The notes beneath the pieces were generated by a model, which was not told where the DNA came from, ran no database searches, and saw only the letters and a program-made list of their open reading frames with translations. From positions 1 through 64,000 of the forward strand of contig NZ_VOLS01000005.1 of NCBI RefSeq assembly GCF_007954265.1: DNA of 64,000 nt, written 5' to 3'. Made by a program: the position numbers and the translations under genes. Shown in pieces: positions 53,484 to 64,000 of this stretch (position 1 is the first letter of the stretch; every line of letters begins with the position of its first letter). The stretch comes from Colwellia sp. C1TZA3. GTDB taxonomy: Bacteria; Pseudomonadota; Gammaproteobacteria; Enterobacterales; Alteromonadaceae.

Positions 53484-53562
53484 ACCGTTCATCAATGTGA
53501 AATCCATACATGTAAGCTATTAGAGTAATGCAGGAGCAATTACCGAGATGGCGATGAACGGC
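53484..53562. repeat. Palindrome-ended spacer repeat after tex
   Basis: Ends CCGTTCATC and GATGAACGG are inverted. The interior (ctattagagtaatgcaggag) reads, in reverse, like part of the outer element at 59411 (ctgctcctgcgttgctctaa), so the two are distant copies of a dispersed unit. Confidence 0.55.
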
Positions 53563-53576
53563 CTGAACATAAAAAA

Positions 53577-53597
53577 GGGGAAGCAAAGAGCTTCCCC
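53577..53597 (-). terminator. Terminator after the porin gene
   Basis: Stem GGGGAAGC / GCTTCCCC with loop AAAGA, preceded on the + strand by six A residues that give a U-run on the minus strand. Confidence 0.88.
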
Positions 53598-53640
53598 AAA
53601 ATAACCTCGGTTGGGAGGTTAACTAACGCAAGATGTTAAA

Positions 53641-54777
53641 CTAAAGCACGTATTTAGCTGTAAATTGTGCGTAATCTGAATCAGCATTTTGATCTACTGA
53701 TTCAAAGTTACCTACTTCAAAACCAAACGAAAGCTCTTTGGTATAACTTTTAAAGATATTAACGCCCCAATGTCTTCTATCAGCATCAGCAACGTCTGTT
53801 GTTGTTTTACCGTAAAATGCGGTACTGCGAATATCATCACTCCAAAAATGGCGATAAGCAACCATATACGAGGTTGATTCTTCTACTTCTTCGCCGACTA
53901 AATCACGTGCCGCTACTACACCAACATAACGTCCAGTTTCACCACCGTGCACTTGAAAACGAAAATCATCTTTACCAAACGTGTTTATTTTACCCGAAAT
54001 ACCGTAACCAATTGCTGTTTCTGTATCACTAACTATACCAGTTACAGCTGCTACAGATGGTTTAATTGTCATAAGCTCACCAGTTATAGCATCTGTAACT
54101 GTTACTGCTGGGGTAAAGGCTACAGGAGTTACAGTCGCGGTATTTAATTGACGAGCTAAACCCGCAACAGAAACGTTACCCCAATCACCATTAAAGGTAT
54201 ATTTAACCACAACGTCAGGCATAGAATCTTGACTCGAGTCACCTTTGTCAGATTCAGGGTTTTCTAAAGCGACTTGAAAGTTACCTTGGGTATAACGCAC
54301 TTGCCCTTGTCTAATAAAGGCTACAGCGTTAAGCGGACCAGCAAAATCAACGGCGTCAACTAAAGAGCTGGTATTCATAAATGTTGACCATGTTTGACCA
54401 ACCAAAATGTTTTTATATTTGATAAAGGCGTGGCGTAATCTTGGGTTTGCCGAGTTTGAAACAATTTCATTACCACCGCCGCCATGAAAATCTAACTCAA
54501 TAAAGCCAGTTACATCACCATGCACATATTTAGTATTAAAACGCGACTCTGTTGCACGAAGGCTAGTGCGAGAAATATCGCCAACGTTACCTGCACCAGC
54601 CCAATAATCATTAGTAATACTGTTAATATTACCGTCAACATAACGTGCATCTAACTTGATATAACCACCAAAGGTAATGGTGTCTTCATCTGACAATTTA
54701 ATTTCATAACCAGCTGTTGCGCTGCCAGCCATGGCTAAAAGGCCTGTTGCTAATAAAAGCTTTTTCTTATTAAACAT
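53641..54777 (-). CDS. Outer-membrane porin, DcaP-like
   Basis: A 378-residue porin: signal peptide 1-22 (SATA|GYE), then a beta-barrel with 'TFGGYIKLDARYVDGN', 'FIELDFHGGGGNE', 'LVGQTWSTFMNTSSLVD' and a C-terminal strand ending 'QFTAKYVL'. The GGYIK and GQTWSTF motifs are those of the DcaP family of trimeric porins for small acids. A Val/Thr-rich insertion near residues 215-250 ('VTPVAFTPAVTVTDAITGE') is probably an extracellular loop. It is preceded by an orphan acyl-CoA-synthetase C-domain gene 141 bp upstream on the same strand. Confidence 0.88.
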   Translation of the reverse strand: MFNKKKLLLATGLLAMAGSATAGYEIKLSDEDTITFGGYIKLDARYVDGNINSITNDYWAGAGNVGDISRTSLRATESRFNTKYVHGDVTGFIELDFHGGGGNEIVSNSANPRLRHAFIKYKNILVGQTWSTFMNTSSLVDAVDFAGPLNAVAFIRQGQVRYTQGNFQVALENPESDKGDSSQDSMPDVVVKYTFNGDWGNVSVAGLARQLNTATVTPVAFTPAVTVTDAITGELMTIKPSVAAVTGIVSDTETAIGYGISGKINTFGKDDFRFQVHGGETGRYVGVVAARDLVGEEVEESTSYMVAYRHFWSDDIRSTAFYGKTTTDVADADRRHWGVNIFKSYTKELSFGFEVGNFESVDQNADSDYAQFTAKYVL

Positions 54778-54918
54778 TTTACTTTCCCCGTGTGTTATTA
54801 ACCTAAGAGCAACAATATTTATGCTCTGGTGGTGTTGTTATCGTTTTAGTATCGCTTTAGTTTTTGATAGCGTATTTTTATAAAAAGTAGAAACCGTTAT
54901 CGTTATTTTTATAATTTT

Positions 54919-55398
54919 TTATGCTGCATGCTTCATAGCTATGTTTTGAGATTTTAATATTTTTCTAGAAACATTTTTATTTTCAGTGTTCGGCAATTGA
55001 TCAACAAATTTGATGATCTCAGCCTGAGCAAATTCCCCCAAACAACCAGCAAGCTTTGCATTTATAGTATTTGATAATGTTGACCATTCAGTAGCCGGGT
55101 TATTTAACTCAACATAGACATGAAGCGCGTTGCCTTTTTTTTCGTGAGGCACACCAAATACAACAACCTGATTAACACCTGTTAATTGCTCAATAAATGT
55201 TTCTATTGTTTGGTGAGCAACACGATAGCTACTGACCTTATCAGCAGATGTAGCTTGTGAAACTAACCAGATATAATCTTGCTCACGAGCTAGTACGGTA
55301 TCTTCATCGACAAAATTTTTGTCCATAAAATAAAACCATTCACCATGACTCGACTGCAACCAAGACAATTGTATTTGTTGACCACTCTGATTAGGCAT
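54919..55398 (-). CDS. Orphan C-terminal domain of an acyl-CoA synthetase
   Basis: A 159-residue protein equal to the C-terminal part of the AMP-binding (acetyl/acyl-CoA synthetase) superfamily: 'KVSSYRVAHQTIETFIEQL', 'VVVFGVPHEKKGNALHVYV', 'IIKFVDQLPNTENKN'. The position of the adenylation lysine (family P-K-T-x-S-G-K) reads P-N-T-E-N-K-N, so the Lys is shifted or lost. The large N-terminal domain is absent and no trace is seen upstream in 55399-55685. The ATG has an AGAGAG site. It may be a gene fragment or a small accessory protein. Confidence 0.7.
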   Translation of the reverse strand: MPNQSGQQIQLSWLQSSHGEWFYFMDKNFVDEDTVLAREQDYIWLVSQATSADKVSSYRVAHQTIETFIEQLTGVNQVVVFGVPHEKKGNALHVYVELNNPATEWSTLSNTINAKLAGCLGEFAQAEIIKFVDQLPNTENKNVSRKILKSQNIAMKHAA

Positions 55399-55685
55399 AT
55401 CACTCTCTATTGCATCACTTTGATCGAATTTTAATCAAAACTATTTATGATGTTAGTAACAGTAGAGAGTCAGCGTTAATTTATAAATTAGACCTAAGTC
55501 TAAAATTGACAAAAAATAGCCTAGACTTTAGTCTACATAGAGTAAAAATCAATGAATTAACCGCGAGTCAGTGGTTAGTTATCGCAATCAATATTCACCT
55601 GGTCGATAATGTCTACAGTACCGTTATATGAAATGATAAGATTTTGAAAATACTATTTTTATAACTAATAAACTCAAGGTTCTTC

Positions 55686-57971
55686 ATGGTTTCAAAAATA
55701 AAATGTATATCATCAAGCACAATTTTAGCCTGCTTGGCTTTTAATGTTAATGCTGAATCACTCAGTATTGAAAAGTACCAACAAGCTGAACGTCAACTGG
55801 GCAAGCATACCGAAAAATTAGTTATTGGAACAGTAGAGCATCCAAACTGGACTGAAAACAATAAGCTGACTTATAGCAGCCAAACCCAGCATGGTAAGCA
55901 GTTTTTTATCTTCGATCCAGTAACAAAAGAAAAGCAATTGGCGTTTGATCATCAAAAAATTAGCCACGCATTAACCCAGCTTACTGCACAAGAAATAAAG
56001 CCAAAAAAACTACCTTTTAATCGCTTTAATTTCACCGGTGATAAGCTAATTTCGCTAACCGTTGAGGGTAAGTCGTACCAATGTAATATTGAAAGTTACT
56101 TATGTCAGCTAAATAAAGTCGCCATTAAGGATAATGAGTTAGTTTCACCAAATAACAAGCTAGCCGTTTATATTAAACAACACAACTTATGGCTACGTAA
56201 CCTTAGTGATAATAGCGAAAAACAATTAACCACTGATGGCTTAAAAAACTTTGCTTACGCCACCAACAATGCAGGTTGGGTTCGTGGTGACAAGCCAGTA
56301 GTTAAGTGGTCACCCGACTCGAAAAAATTAACCACCTTTAAACATGATAGTCGAAACGTTGGTGAAATGGGCATAGTGTCTACCGCCGTTGGCCACCCAA
56401 CCATCGATGTTTGGAAATATCCATTACCGGGAGATAAAAATATCTTCAAAATTCACCGGGTGATGATTGACGTTGAACAAGCGAATGTAGTGGTGCTAGA
56501 TATGCCGGCAGATGCTCACAGATCAACCATAACAGACCATGTTGCCGGTCGTGATGGTAGTTTGTTAGACATTGACTGGTCGAGCGATAGCAGCCATTTT
56601 GCATTTGTCTCGTCAACACGCGATCACAAAACGGCAACGTTAAAAATAGCCGATGCTAATAGCGGTAAAGTACGTACGGTATTAACTGAAACTGCCAATA
56701 GCTTTTTCGAGTCAGGTGTTGGTGGCATTAGTTGGCAATACCTTGATCAAAGTAATGAATTTATTTGGTTTTCGCAGCGCTCAAACTGGGGACATTTGTA
56801 TTTAGTAGATGCGATGACCGGTAACATTAAAAATCGAATAACCCACGGCGATTGGACCGTATTAGAATTACTCAATGTTGATCAAGAAACCGGGAAATTA
56901 ATTTTTTCTGGCGCAGGTAAAGAAGGTGGTGATCCCTATTTTCATTACCTTTACAGCATTAACAAAAATGGTTCAAATTTAACCTTATTAAGCCCTGAGC
57001 AAAAGCATCACCGCATTACCTTGAGCAAAAATGCTGAATATTTTTTAGACCGAGTTTCAACACCAAACCAAGCAGAAACCAGCTTTATTCGCAGTACCAG
57101 CAGTAAATCAGGTTTTATCGTTGAACAAATGGATATTACTAAACTTACCGATACCGGTTGGCAAGCACCGACACCCTTTATTGTCAAAGACCGTAATAAC
57201 GAACATGACATCTATGGACTTATGTATAAGCCTAGTGATTTTGACGTCAGCAAATCTTACCCTGTGGTGAATTACTTATACCCAGGTCCACAAGTAGGCA
57301 GTATTCGTGGGCGTCATTTTAGAACGGCTAGAGGCGATAACCAAGCGATTGCTGAGCTTGGCTTTATTGTTATCGAAATTGACGCGTTAGGTACGCCTGG
57401 ACGTTCAAAAAACTTCCATGATTTTTATTATCAAAACATGGGCGATAGTGGTATTCCCGATCAAGTTGCTGCCATTAAACAGTTAGCAAAAAAATACAAC
57501 TGGATTGATAGCACACGCGTTGGTATTTGGGGCCATTCCGGTGGTGGTTTTGCCTCAACACGCGCCTTGTTAACTTATCCAGACTTTTATTCGGTTGCCG
57601 TTTCACAAGCAGGTAATCACGACAATAGAAACTATGCTGATGAATGGGGTGAAAAATATCATGGTATGTTAGTAGAAAATGAAGATGGCAGCACTAACTA
57701 CGACAGCCAAGCAAACCAATTATTGGTTGAAAACCTAAAGGGCAAGCTACTCATTGCCCATGGAACAACTGACACTAATGTACCGCCATATAACAGCCTA
57801 ATCGTCGTAGAAGCGTTAATTGCCGCTAATAAAGACTTTGACATGCTGATGCTACCAAACCGTGGTCATGGCTTTGCCAGAAAGCCGTATATGATGCGCA
57901 AACGCTGGGACTATTTTGTCCAACATTTAATGGGCTTAACGCCACCCAAAGAGTTTACGTTTAGCGAGTAA
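55686..57971 (+). CDS. Dipeptidyl-peptidase IV-like serine peptidase (S9)
   Basis: Secreted or periplasmic peptidase of family S9: signal peptide 1-23 (NVNA|ES), N-terminal beta-propeller (about 60-490) and C-terminal alpha/beta-hydrolase. The triad is S618 ('WGHSGGGF'), D696 ('HGTTDTNVPP') and H728 ('NRGHGF'). The length of 761 residues is typical of DPP-IV-like enzymes, which cleave X-Pro dipeptides from N-termini. The DPP-IV double-Glu motif could not be placed with confidence, so exact specificity is open. Single gene, consistent with a peptide-degrading marine lifestyle. Confidence 0.92.
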   Translation: MVSKIKCISSSTILACLAFNVNAESLSIEKYQQAERQLGKHTEKLVIGTVEHPNWTENNKLTYSSQTQHGKQFFIFDPVTKEKQLAFDHQKISHALTQLTAQEIKPKKLPFNRFNFTGDKLISLTVEGKSYQCNIESYLCQLNKVAIKDNELVSPNNKLAVYIKQHNLWLRNLSDNSEKQLTTDGLKNFAYATNNAGWVRGDKPVVKWSPDSKKLTTFKHDSRNVGEMGIVSTAVGHPTIDVWKYPLPGDKNIFKIHRVMIDVEQANVVVLDMPADAHRSTITDHVAGRDGSLLDIDWSSDSSHFAFVSSTRDHKTATLKIADANSGKVRTVLTETANSFFESGVGGISWQYLDQSNEFIWFSQRSNWGHLYLVDAMTGNIKNRITHGDWTVLELLNVDQETGKLIFSGAGKEGGDPYFHYLYSINKNGSNLTLLSPEQKHHRITLSKNAEYFLDRVSTPNQAETSFIRSTSSKSGFIVEQMDITKLTDTGWQAPTPFIVKDRNNEHDIYGLMYKPSDFDVSKSYPVVNYLYPGPQVGSIRGRHFRTARGDNQAIAELGFIVIEIDALGTPGRSKNFHDFYYQNMGDSGIPDQVAAIKQLAKKYNWIDSTRVGIWGHSGGGFASTRALLTYPDFYSVAVSQAGNHDNRNYADEWGEKYHGMLVENEDGSTNYDSQANQLLVENLKGKLLIAHGTTDTNVPPYNSLIVVEALIAANKDFDMLMLPNRGHGFARKPYMMRKRWDYFVQHLMGLTPPKEFTFSE

Positions 57972-58050
57972 CTTTATAAGCCCAATATAGCGGCATTGAT
58001 AACAGCTGATATGGTAAGAATTTTTTTAGGCAACTATAAAATTTATAGCA

Positions 58051-58075
58051 AAAAAAGGGCACATAGCCCTTTTTT
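58051..58075 (-). terminator. Terminator after yceI
   Basis: Stem AAAAAAGGGC / GCCCTTTTTT with loop ACATA, between the S9 peptidase and yceI. Both sides carry A/T runs, so it may serve both converging genes. Confidence 0.88.
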
Positions 58076-58091
58076 CAATTAACTTTTCTTA

Positions 58092-58652
58092 TTACTGGCG
58101 AATACCTTCAATATGTAAAGTCAGGTCTACTTTGCCAAAGTCTTTTTTAAAGCCAAAATCTGCCATAGCGATAGTTGCGGTACCGCTAAAACCAGCACGA
58201 TAGCCACCCCAAGGATCATCACCTTCACCCACTTTAACGGCGTCAATGGTTAATGGTTGAGTAACACCATGCATGGTAAAACTTCCTATTATAGCAAGTT
58301 TACCATCACCTTTATCTTCAACTTTACTGCTAGTAAATGTTGCTTGTGCATATTCACTCACATCTAAAAAGTCATCTGAACGCACATGCTTATCACGTTT
58401 AGCGTGGTTTGAATCAAAGCTTGAGGTGTCTACAATCACCTTGATTTTTGACGCAGAAACATTATCTTTGTCATAAGAGAAGTTACCTGAAAAGTCGTTA
58501 AATCGACCGGCAAGTACACTAAAACCTAGATGGCTTGCTGCAAAATTAATCGAGGCATGTGCCCCTTCAGTATCAATAACATAATCAGCCGCTAAAGCTG
58601 GTGTTAGTACACTCGAGGTTAATAGAGCGCTAGCAAGTAATATTTTTTTCAT
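58092..58652 (-). CDS. YceI-family periplasmic lipid-binding protein
   Basis: A 186-residue protein with signal peptide (1-21, ALA|ADY). The mature lipocalin-like barrel carries 'YVIDTEGAHASINFAASHLG', 'FNDFSGNFSYD', 'SNHAKRDKHVRSDDFLDV' and ends 'DLTLHIEGIRQ', as in YceI proteins, which bind polyisoprenoid quinone-like lipids. It lies 14 bp after the cytochrome b561 gene; this pairing is common and suggests quinone-linked redox work at the membrane. Confidence 0.95.
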   Translation of the reverse strand: MKKILLASALLTSSVLTPALAADYVIDTEGAHASINFAASHLGFSVLAGRFNDFSGNFSYDKDNVSASKIKVIVDTSSFDSNHAKRDKHVRSDDFLDVSEYAQATFTSSKVEDKGDGKLAIIGSFTMHGVTQPLTIDAVKVGEGDDPWGGYRAGFSGTATIAMADFGFKKDFGKVDLTLHIEGIRQ

Positions 58653-58666
58653 ATAAGTTCCTTTAA

Positions 58667-59236
58667 TTATTCGTCTTTGATTTTAGTCATACGTTTTAGC
58701 GTGACGTCTTGGTCAATAAAATGGTGTTTTAAGGCAGCTAATGCATGCAATAACGCGAAAACTATTATGCCGTATGCCACGTAATAATGTATCACACCTG
58801 TAATGTCTTCTTGGTTTTTTATCCCCAACACCCATGGTATAACGTTAAACCAGTCAAAAACAGCAATAGCTTTGTCATTGGCACTGGAGATCAAATAACC
58901 AGAAATCAAAACAGTAAACAGCGTGATATACAAAATAAATATCATTGAAGCAGAGGCTTTTTTCTCAAAGGTACTATGACTGGTTATTGCACCAGGAGAG
59001 CCGGCAATACGACGCCACAACAATCTAAATATAGTTACCATCAATAAAAGTATGCCAACACTTTCATGCCAATGTGGCGCTAATTGATACCATTTACTCG
59101 AATAGTTTAACTCCACCATCCAAAAACCTAAGGCAAATAACGAAAAAACCGTTAATGCCGAGAGCCAGTGTAATAATTTACTCAGCAAACCATATTGTTG
59201 CTGACTGTTTTTCCACGACACTTTATTGTAAATCAT
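58667..59236 (-). CDS. Cytochrome b561
   Basis: Di-haem inner-membrane cytochrome, 189 residues with four spans. Candidate haem-ligand histidines are in 'LLHWLSALTVF', 'APHWHESVGILLL' and 'HYYVAYGIIVFALLHALAAL'. It resembles E. coli CybB, which oxidises ubiquinol and can pass electrons to superoxide. First gene of an operon with yceI. Confidence 0.93.
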   Translation of the reverse strand: MIYNKVSWKNSQQQYGLLSKLLHWLSALTVFSLFALGFWMVELNYSSKWYQLAPHWHESVGILLLMVTIFRLLWRRIAGSPGAITSHSTFEKKASASMIFILYITLFTVLISGYLISSANDKAIAVFDWFNVIPWVLGIKNQEDITGVIHYYVAYGIIVFALLHALAALKHHFIDQDVTLKRMTKIKDE

Positions 59237-59635
59237 TTTTTTTCTTAATGATGAATGAGCTATTTAGTTTAGCTACTCATTAGCAAAAAACCTAGTTATT
59301 TAGACGCAATATAATGCCTTTAGTCGCAATTAACTTATTAAGTTTTAGTCTTTAATTAATGTAACAAACTCGAACAAATTATTGCGCTAGATTAAAATAG
59401 TTAGTAACTATACCCGCTCCACTTCAAGGTGCAGGTTTGTGCAAGTCGAGAAAGGGTTAGGTACCGGGCATGGATTGAAGAGAATAGTTATTCTTGGCAA
59501 CTGCTCCTGCGTTGCTCTAATAACCCACATCCCTGTGGGAATATTGTCGAAATCCATAACGCCACAGATAACCCTTTATCGGCTTGCCCGTAAGGAGCTA
59601 AGCTAGAAAACCAGTCCTACTTGATAAGGGAATGA

Positions 59636-59955
59636 TACCAAGTTGATTAATTACCTGCTCATTTTTAATGGTTAAAATGAATAACTACAGCGTTATAAAA
59701 TTTATAAGGTGAATAACTACTTATACCAATCCCATTAAGTTATTGCTCACTTGTACTAGTTAAAATAGCTCAAGGCTGTGTTGCTCTCAATCCCAATAGC
59801 CAGCTATTGCTCAATCGAGCGCCTTACCTTGAATTATTTTTCCTGCGCACAACAAGATCACAAACTTAATGGAACTGGTATTACTAAACTTTATGCCTTG
59901 TATTTATCCATTTTTCCTCATGAAAAAGTAGATCACTTAATTAATCAAATTGGTA
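59636..59955 (+). repeat. MITE family B copy nested in element E, split by family A
   Basis: TACCAAGTTGATTAATTA to TAATCAAATTGGTA. Flanks are TGA (59633-59635) and TAA (59956-59958), a TNA pair. Subtracting the 157-bp family A insert and its extra triplet leaves exactly 160 bp, the length of the intact copy at 2963-3122. Confidence 0.88.
59724..59880 (+). repeat. MITE family A copy 9 (157 bp), innermost of the nest
   Basis: Complete, TACCAATCCC to GAACTGGTA, with TTA at 59721-59723 and 59881-59883. The corresponding site in family B at 42054 (reverse complement) has a single TTA. Confidence 0.93.
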
Positions 59956-60247
59956 TAACCATTATCTTCGTAGCGCGCCTTGATCTGATTTCCTAGCTTA
60001 GCTCTGAAACTACATCTTGAAGTGGAGCGGGTATATACCTCTATAGTGCTTTTTTCGTACAAATTCATTTTTTTAAAAATGTAGTACTAAAGTGCACTGC
60101 CAGTAGCGCTAGGCGATGCTTAAGTTTGCTATTATTTTTGTATTTAGACTGACAAACTTTGTCTTTGAGCAATAGGGTAGAGTTAAGATGATCGTGGGAT
60201 TAGGTGGATTAAGCGGAGTAAATGCTTTTTCAACAAGAGTAGATGAT

Positions 60248-60285
60248 AAAAAGCGACTATTTACCGGAGTAAAAGTCGCTTTTTT
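60248..60285 (-). terminator. Terminator of the atp operon
   Basis: Stem AAAAAGCGACT / AGTCGCTTTTT with an inner stem TTTAC / GTAAA and CGGA head, 33 bases past the atpC stop. U-runs exist on both strands, so it could also stop + strand transcripts. The spacer 60034-60247 has no supported gene. Confidence 0.88.
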
Positions 60286-60317
60286 GTATCACTAAAACTT
60301 AATGTTAAAGGCCAGAG

Positions 60318-60737
60318 TTATTTCTTACTTGTTGCTTGGATAACCCGTAATTTCGCAACAGCACGAGCTAGTTCAGCTGCGGCTTCTGCGTAATCAACAT
60401 CATTACCATGTTCATTCAAGTGTTTCTCTGCGCGCTCTTTAGCCTGTAATGCAGCTTGTTCATCTAAATCAGCGCCACGTATCGCGATATCCGCTAATAC
60501 AGTAACGTTATTTGGTTGAACTTCTAGCATACCGCCAGAAAGGTAAATGATTTCTTCATCACCACCTTTTTTGACGATTCTTGCCATACCAGGTTTTAGT
60601 GAGGTCAGCAAAGGTGCGTGACCAGGCATAATGCCTAACTCACCTTCGCTACCTGTGATCTGTAATGATTCAATGCTACCGGAAAATAAACTTTCTTCAG
60701 CGCTAACAACATTCAGATTTACAGAAAGTAATGCCAT
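60318..60737 (-). CDS. atpC: ATP synthase epsilon subunit
   Basis: Central-stalk subunit of F1 that inhibits idle ATP hydrolysis. Its 139 residues have an N-terminal beta-sandwich ('[20 protein letters not shown]', '[19 protein letters not shown]') and two C-terminal helices rich in Ala. Last gene of the atp operon, 46 bp after atpD. The gene order atpA-G-D-C matches the standard operon. Confidence 0.97.
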   Translation of the reverse strand: MALLSVNLNVVSAEESLFSGSIESLQITGSEGELGIMPGHAPLLTSLKPGMARIVKKGGDEEIIYLSGGMLEVQPNNVTVLADIAIRGADLDEQAALQAKERAEKHLNEHGNDVDYAEAAAELARAVAKLRVIQATSKK

Positions 60738-60783
60738 GTGACCTCCTAATAGGTGACTAACTTATGTTAATCACCAGCCTTCA

Positions 60784-62184
<1,401 letters not shown>

Positions 62185-62227
62185 CTAGTGCTCTTATTTA
62201 CTAATAAAATAAACAAAGAACCTTTGC

Positions 62228-63088
62228 TTATACCGCTGCTGCACCAGCACAAATTTCACCCAATTCTTGAGTAATACTTGCTTGACGCGCTTTGTTGTAT
62301 ACCAATTGTAAATCATCAATTAAGTCACCCGCGTTATCGGTTGCAGATTTCATTGCAACCATACGAGCGGCTTGTTCACATGCGAGGTTTTCAACCACAC
62401 TTTGATATACTTGAGATTCTGTATAACGCACCAATAAATATTCAAGTATTGCTTGAGCATCAGGTTCGTATATGTAATCCCAGCGATGCTTAATAGCGTC
62501 ATCATCTGACTTAGGCAAAGGTAAAAGTTGATCGATTGTCGGTTTTTGCGTCATGGTATTAACAAATTTGTTATATACAATGAACAATCTGTCAATCTCA
62601 CCATTATCATAGGCGTTTAACATAACCTTAACACTACCGATTAAATCAGTTAGTGATGGGTTATCACCTAATCCAGAAATTTGTGAAACAACTTTGGCAC
62701 CCATATTGTTGAAAAATGACGTAGCTTTAGAACCCACTACGGCAAATTCAACTTCGGCACCAGCTGCTTGGTGTTTACCTGCGTCAGCAAGTACTTGTTT
62801 AAATAAATTAATATTTAAACCACCACACAAACCACGGTCTGTTGAGACAACAATATAACCTACACGCTTAGCTTCACGTTCAACCATATAAGGATGAAGA
62901 TACTCTAAATTACCAAGCGCGATGTGACCGATCACATTTCGCATATTTTCAGCATACGGACGAGAGGCAGCCATGCTTTCTTGCGCTTTACGCATTTTGC
63001 TAGCTGCAACCATTTCCATTGCACTGGTGATCTTCTGTGTATTTTTTACACTTCCGATCTTCGATTTTATCTCTTTACCACCGGCCAT
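62228..63088 (-). CDS. atpG: ATP synthase gamma subunit
   Basis: Rotating shaft of F1, 286 residues (E. coli 287). N-terminal helix '[20 protein letters not shown]' followed by '[16 protein letters not shown]', and C-terminal helix '[20 protein letters not shown]', are the conserved coiled-coil ends; '[11 protein letters not shown]' lies in the globular part. Confidence 0.98.
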   Translation of the reverse strand: MAGGKEIKSKIGSVKNTQKITSAMEMVAASKMRKAQESMAASRPYAENMRNVIGHIALGNLEYLHPYMVEREAKRVGYIVVSTDRGLCGGLNINLFKQVLADAGKHQAAGAEVEFAVVGSKATSFFNNMGAKVVSQISGLGDNPSLTDLIGSVKVMLNAYDNGEIDRLFIVYNKFVNTMTQKPTIDQLLPLPKSDDDAIKHRWDYIYEPDAQAILEYLLVRYTESQVYQSVVENLACEQAARMVAMKSATDNAGDLIDDLQLVYNKARQASITQELGEICAGAAAV

Positions 63089-63117
63089 GACTATTCTCCC
63101 CGAAAAGGTTAACTAAA

Positions 63118-64000
63118 TTACCAAGTTTGGGTAGCTTTGAAAGCTTCAATCGCTTTCGCTAAACCAGACTCAATATCTTTGTTATAGTCGCCTTTTTCAT
63201 TGATAGTAGCCATCAACTCAGCGTGATCATTGTTTACGTACGAACGTAATGCATCTTCAAAATCAACAACTTTGTTGATGGCGATATCGTTTAAAAAGCC
63301 TTTATCTGCGGCAAATAAAGATACGGCTGTTTCAGCAATTGACAATGGACTGTATTGCTTTTGCTTCATTAATTCAGTAACGCGTTGGCCATGCTCTAAT
63401 TGAGCACGTGTAGCGTCATCTAAGTCTGAGGCAAATTGAGCAAACGCTGCTAATTCAGCATATTGTGCTAAAGCTAAACGAATACCACCACCTAATTTCT
63501 TGATGATTTTAGTTTGAGCAGCACCACCAACACGAGATACAGAAATACCAGCGTTAACCGCAGGACGAATACCTGAGTTAAACAAGTTAGATTCTAAGAA
63601 AATCTGACCATCAGTAATTGAGATTACGTTAGTTGGTACGAATGCAGATACGTCACCCGCTTGCGTTTCAATGATAGGTAAAGCGGTTAAAGAACCTGTT
63701 TTACCTTTTACAGCACCATTGGTGAAACGCTCAACGTATGCTTCGTTTACACGAGCAGCACGTTCAAGTAAACGACTGTGAAGATAGAAAACGTCACCTG
63801 GGTAAGCTTCACGACCTGGCGGACGACGTAAAAGTAACGAAATTTGACGATAAGCAACAGCTTGCTTAGACAAATCATCATAGACAATTAGTGCATCTTC
63901 ACCACGATCACGGAAGTATTCACCCATAGTACAGCCAGAATATGCTGACAAGTACTGAAGTGCGGCTGCTTCAGAAGCGCCAGCAACAACAACGATAGTA
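63118..64000 (-). CDS. atpA: ATP synthase alpha subunit, 5' end outside window
   Basis: Non-catalytic nucleotide-binding F1 subunit. The last 294 codons are present, beginning '[20 protein letters not shown]' and running to the stop at 63118; the family is about 513 residues, so roughly 220 N-terminal residues including the P-loop lie beyond 64000. '[20 protein letters not shown]' and 'SISDGQ'-type motifs (here '[17 protein letters not shown]') are intact. atpG follows after 29 bp. Confidence 0.98.
   Translation of the reverse strand, partial: TIVVVAGASEAAALQYLSAYSGCTMGEYFRDRGEDALIVYDDLSKQAVAYRQISLLLRRPPGREAYPGDVFYLHSRLLERAARVNEAYVERFTNGAVKGKTGSLTALPIIETQAGDVSAFVPTNVISITDGQIFLESNLFNSGIRPAVNAGISVSRVGGAAQTKIIKKLGGGIRLALAQYAELAAFAQFASDLDDATRAQLEHGQRVTELMKQKQYSPLSIAETAVSLFAADKGFLNDIAINKVVDFEDALRSYVNNDHAELMATINEKGDYNKDIESGLAKAIEAFKATQTW

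Larger units (their letters stand above)
59411..60033. repeat. Element E: outer inverted-repeat element holding families B and A
   Basis: Terminal inverted repeats TACCCGCTCCACTTCAAG and CTTGAAGTGGAGCGGGTA, 623 bp apart. Removing the family B insertion (320 bp plus one triplet) leaves 300 bp. An inner pair (agctaagctag / ctagcttagct, near 59599 and 59995) also pairs. No coding frame of note. It occupies most of the spacer between cytochrome b561 and the atp operon. Confidence 0.8.

Noticed and set aside
60188-60295. 35-codon + strand frame 'MIVGLGGLSGVNAFSTRVDD...'
   Set aside because: Its second half is the atp operon terminator hairpin, and no ribosome binding site is clear. A + strand small RNA ending at this hairpin remains possible but is unsupported.

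Overview
The window looks like a chromosomal segment of a marine, probably cold-adapted gammaproteobacterium of the Alteromonadales, closest in flavour to Colwellia/Thalassotalea. The reasons are low GC, the gene orders trxA/rho/rhlB/gppA, tatABC-tatD-hemB, ftsYEX/rpoH and glmU/glmS beside the atp operon, several TonB-dependent receptors, a DcaP-like porin and many short dispersed palindromic repeats. This assignment is inference; no rRNA or tRNA gene is present.

Layout. 1-3.3 kb: a repeat-rich edge with a DUF2982-like membrane protein, a decayed gene and the flavin reductase fre. 3.3-8.1 kb: rho and trxA on the minus strand, divergent from rhlB-gppA. 8.2-13.4 kb: one tightly packed minus-strand operon tatA-tatB-tatC-(secreted protein)-tatD-(diguanylate cyclase)-hemB. 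13.5-17.1 kb: a secreted protein converging on a GAF-GAF-GGDEF-EAL protein. 17.6-25.3 kb: TonB receptor, rpoH, ftsX-ftsE-ftsY (FtsY has a 21-fold Glu-Pro repeat), and divergent rsmD. 25.4-30.8 kb: a serine hydrolase, a eukaryotic-type S-adenosylmethionine decarboxylase with a TTG start, two abutting gene remnants, YjaG (DUF416) and SapC. 30.8-34.9 kb: a stop-interrupted PepSY membrane gene, an entericidin-like mini-lipoprotein and katG. 35-41.5 kb: an ECF sigma factor/anti-sigma/lipoprotein operon divergent from a subtilase, two secreted proteins of which one is internally duplicated, and a DUF1328/lipoprotein pair. 42.6-50.8 kb: a second TonB receptor with a hairpin-rich leader, glmS, its DeoR-type regulator and glmU. 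51-59.2 kb: tex, a porin, an orphan acyl-CoA-synthetase C-domain, a DPP-IV-like peptidase, yceI and cytochrome b561. 60.3-64 kb: atpC-D-G-A, with atpA cut by the window edge.

The strongest unexplained structure is in the spacers. Five related sets of short non-coding elements begin TACC and end GGTA. Family A (157 bp) has nine copies, two of them truncated or lacking a matching flank; the others are bracketed by direct TTA or TAA triplets. Comparison of filled and empty sites of family B (160 bp) shows that the triplet was duplicated on insertion. Family A sits inside family B twice, at the same base and in the same relative orientation, and one of those composites sits inside a third inverted-repeat element (59411-60033), giving a three-level nest. 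No transposase gene is visible here, so the elements behave as non-autonomous MITEs; the TNA-type target suggests an IS5-related transposase elsewhere, which is inference.

Most genes are housekeeping and collinear with relatives. The accessory features of interest are the eukaryotic-type AdoMet decarboxylase, the ECF/subtilase/secreted-repeat cluster, the structured leader before the second TonB receptor, and several gene remnants.
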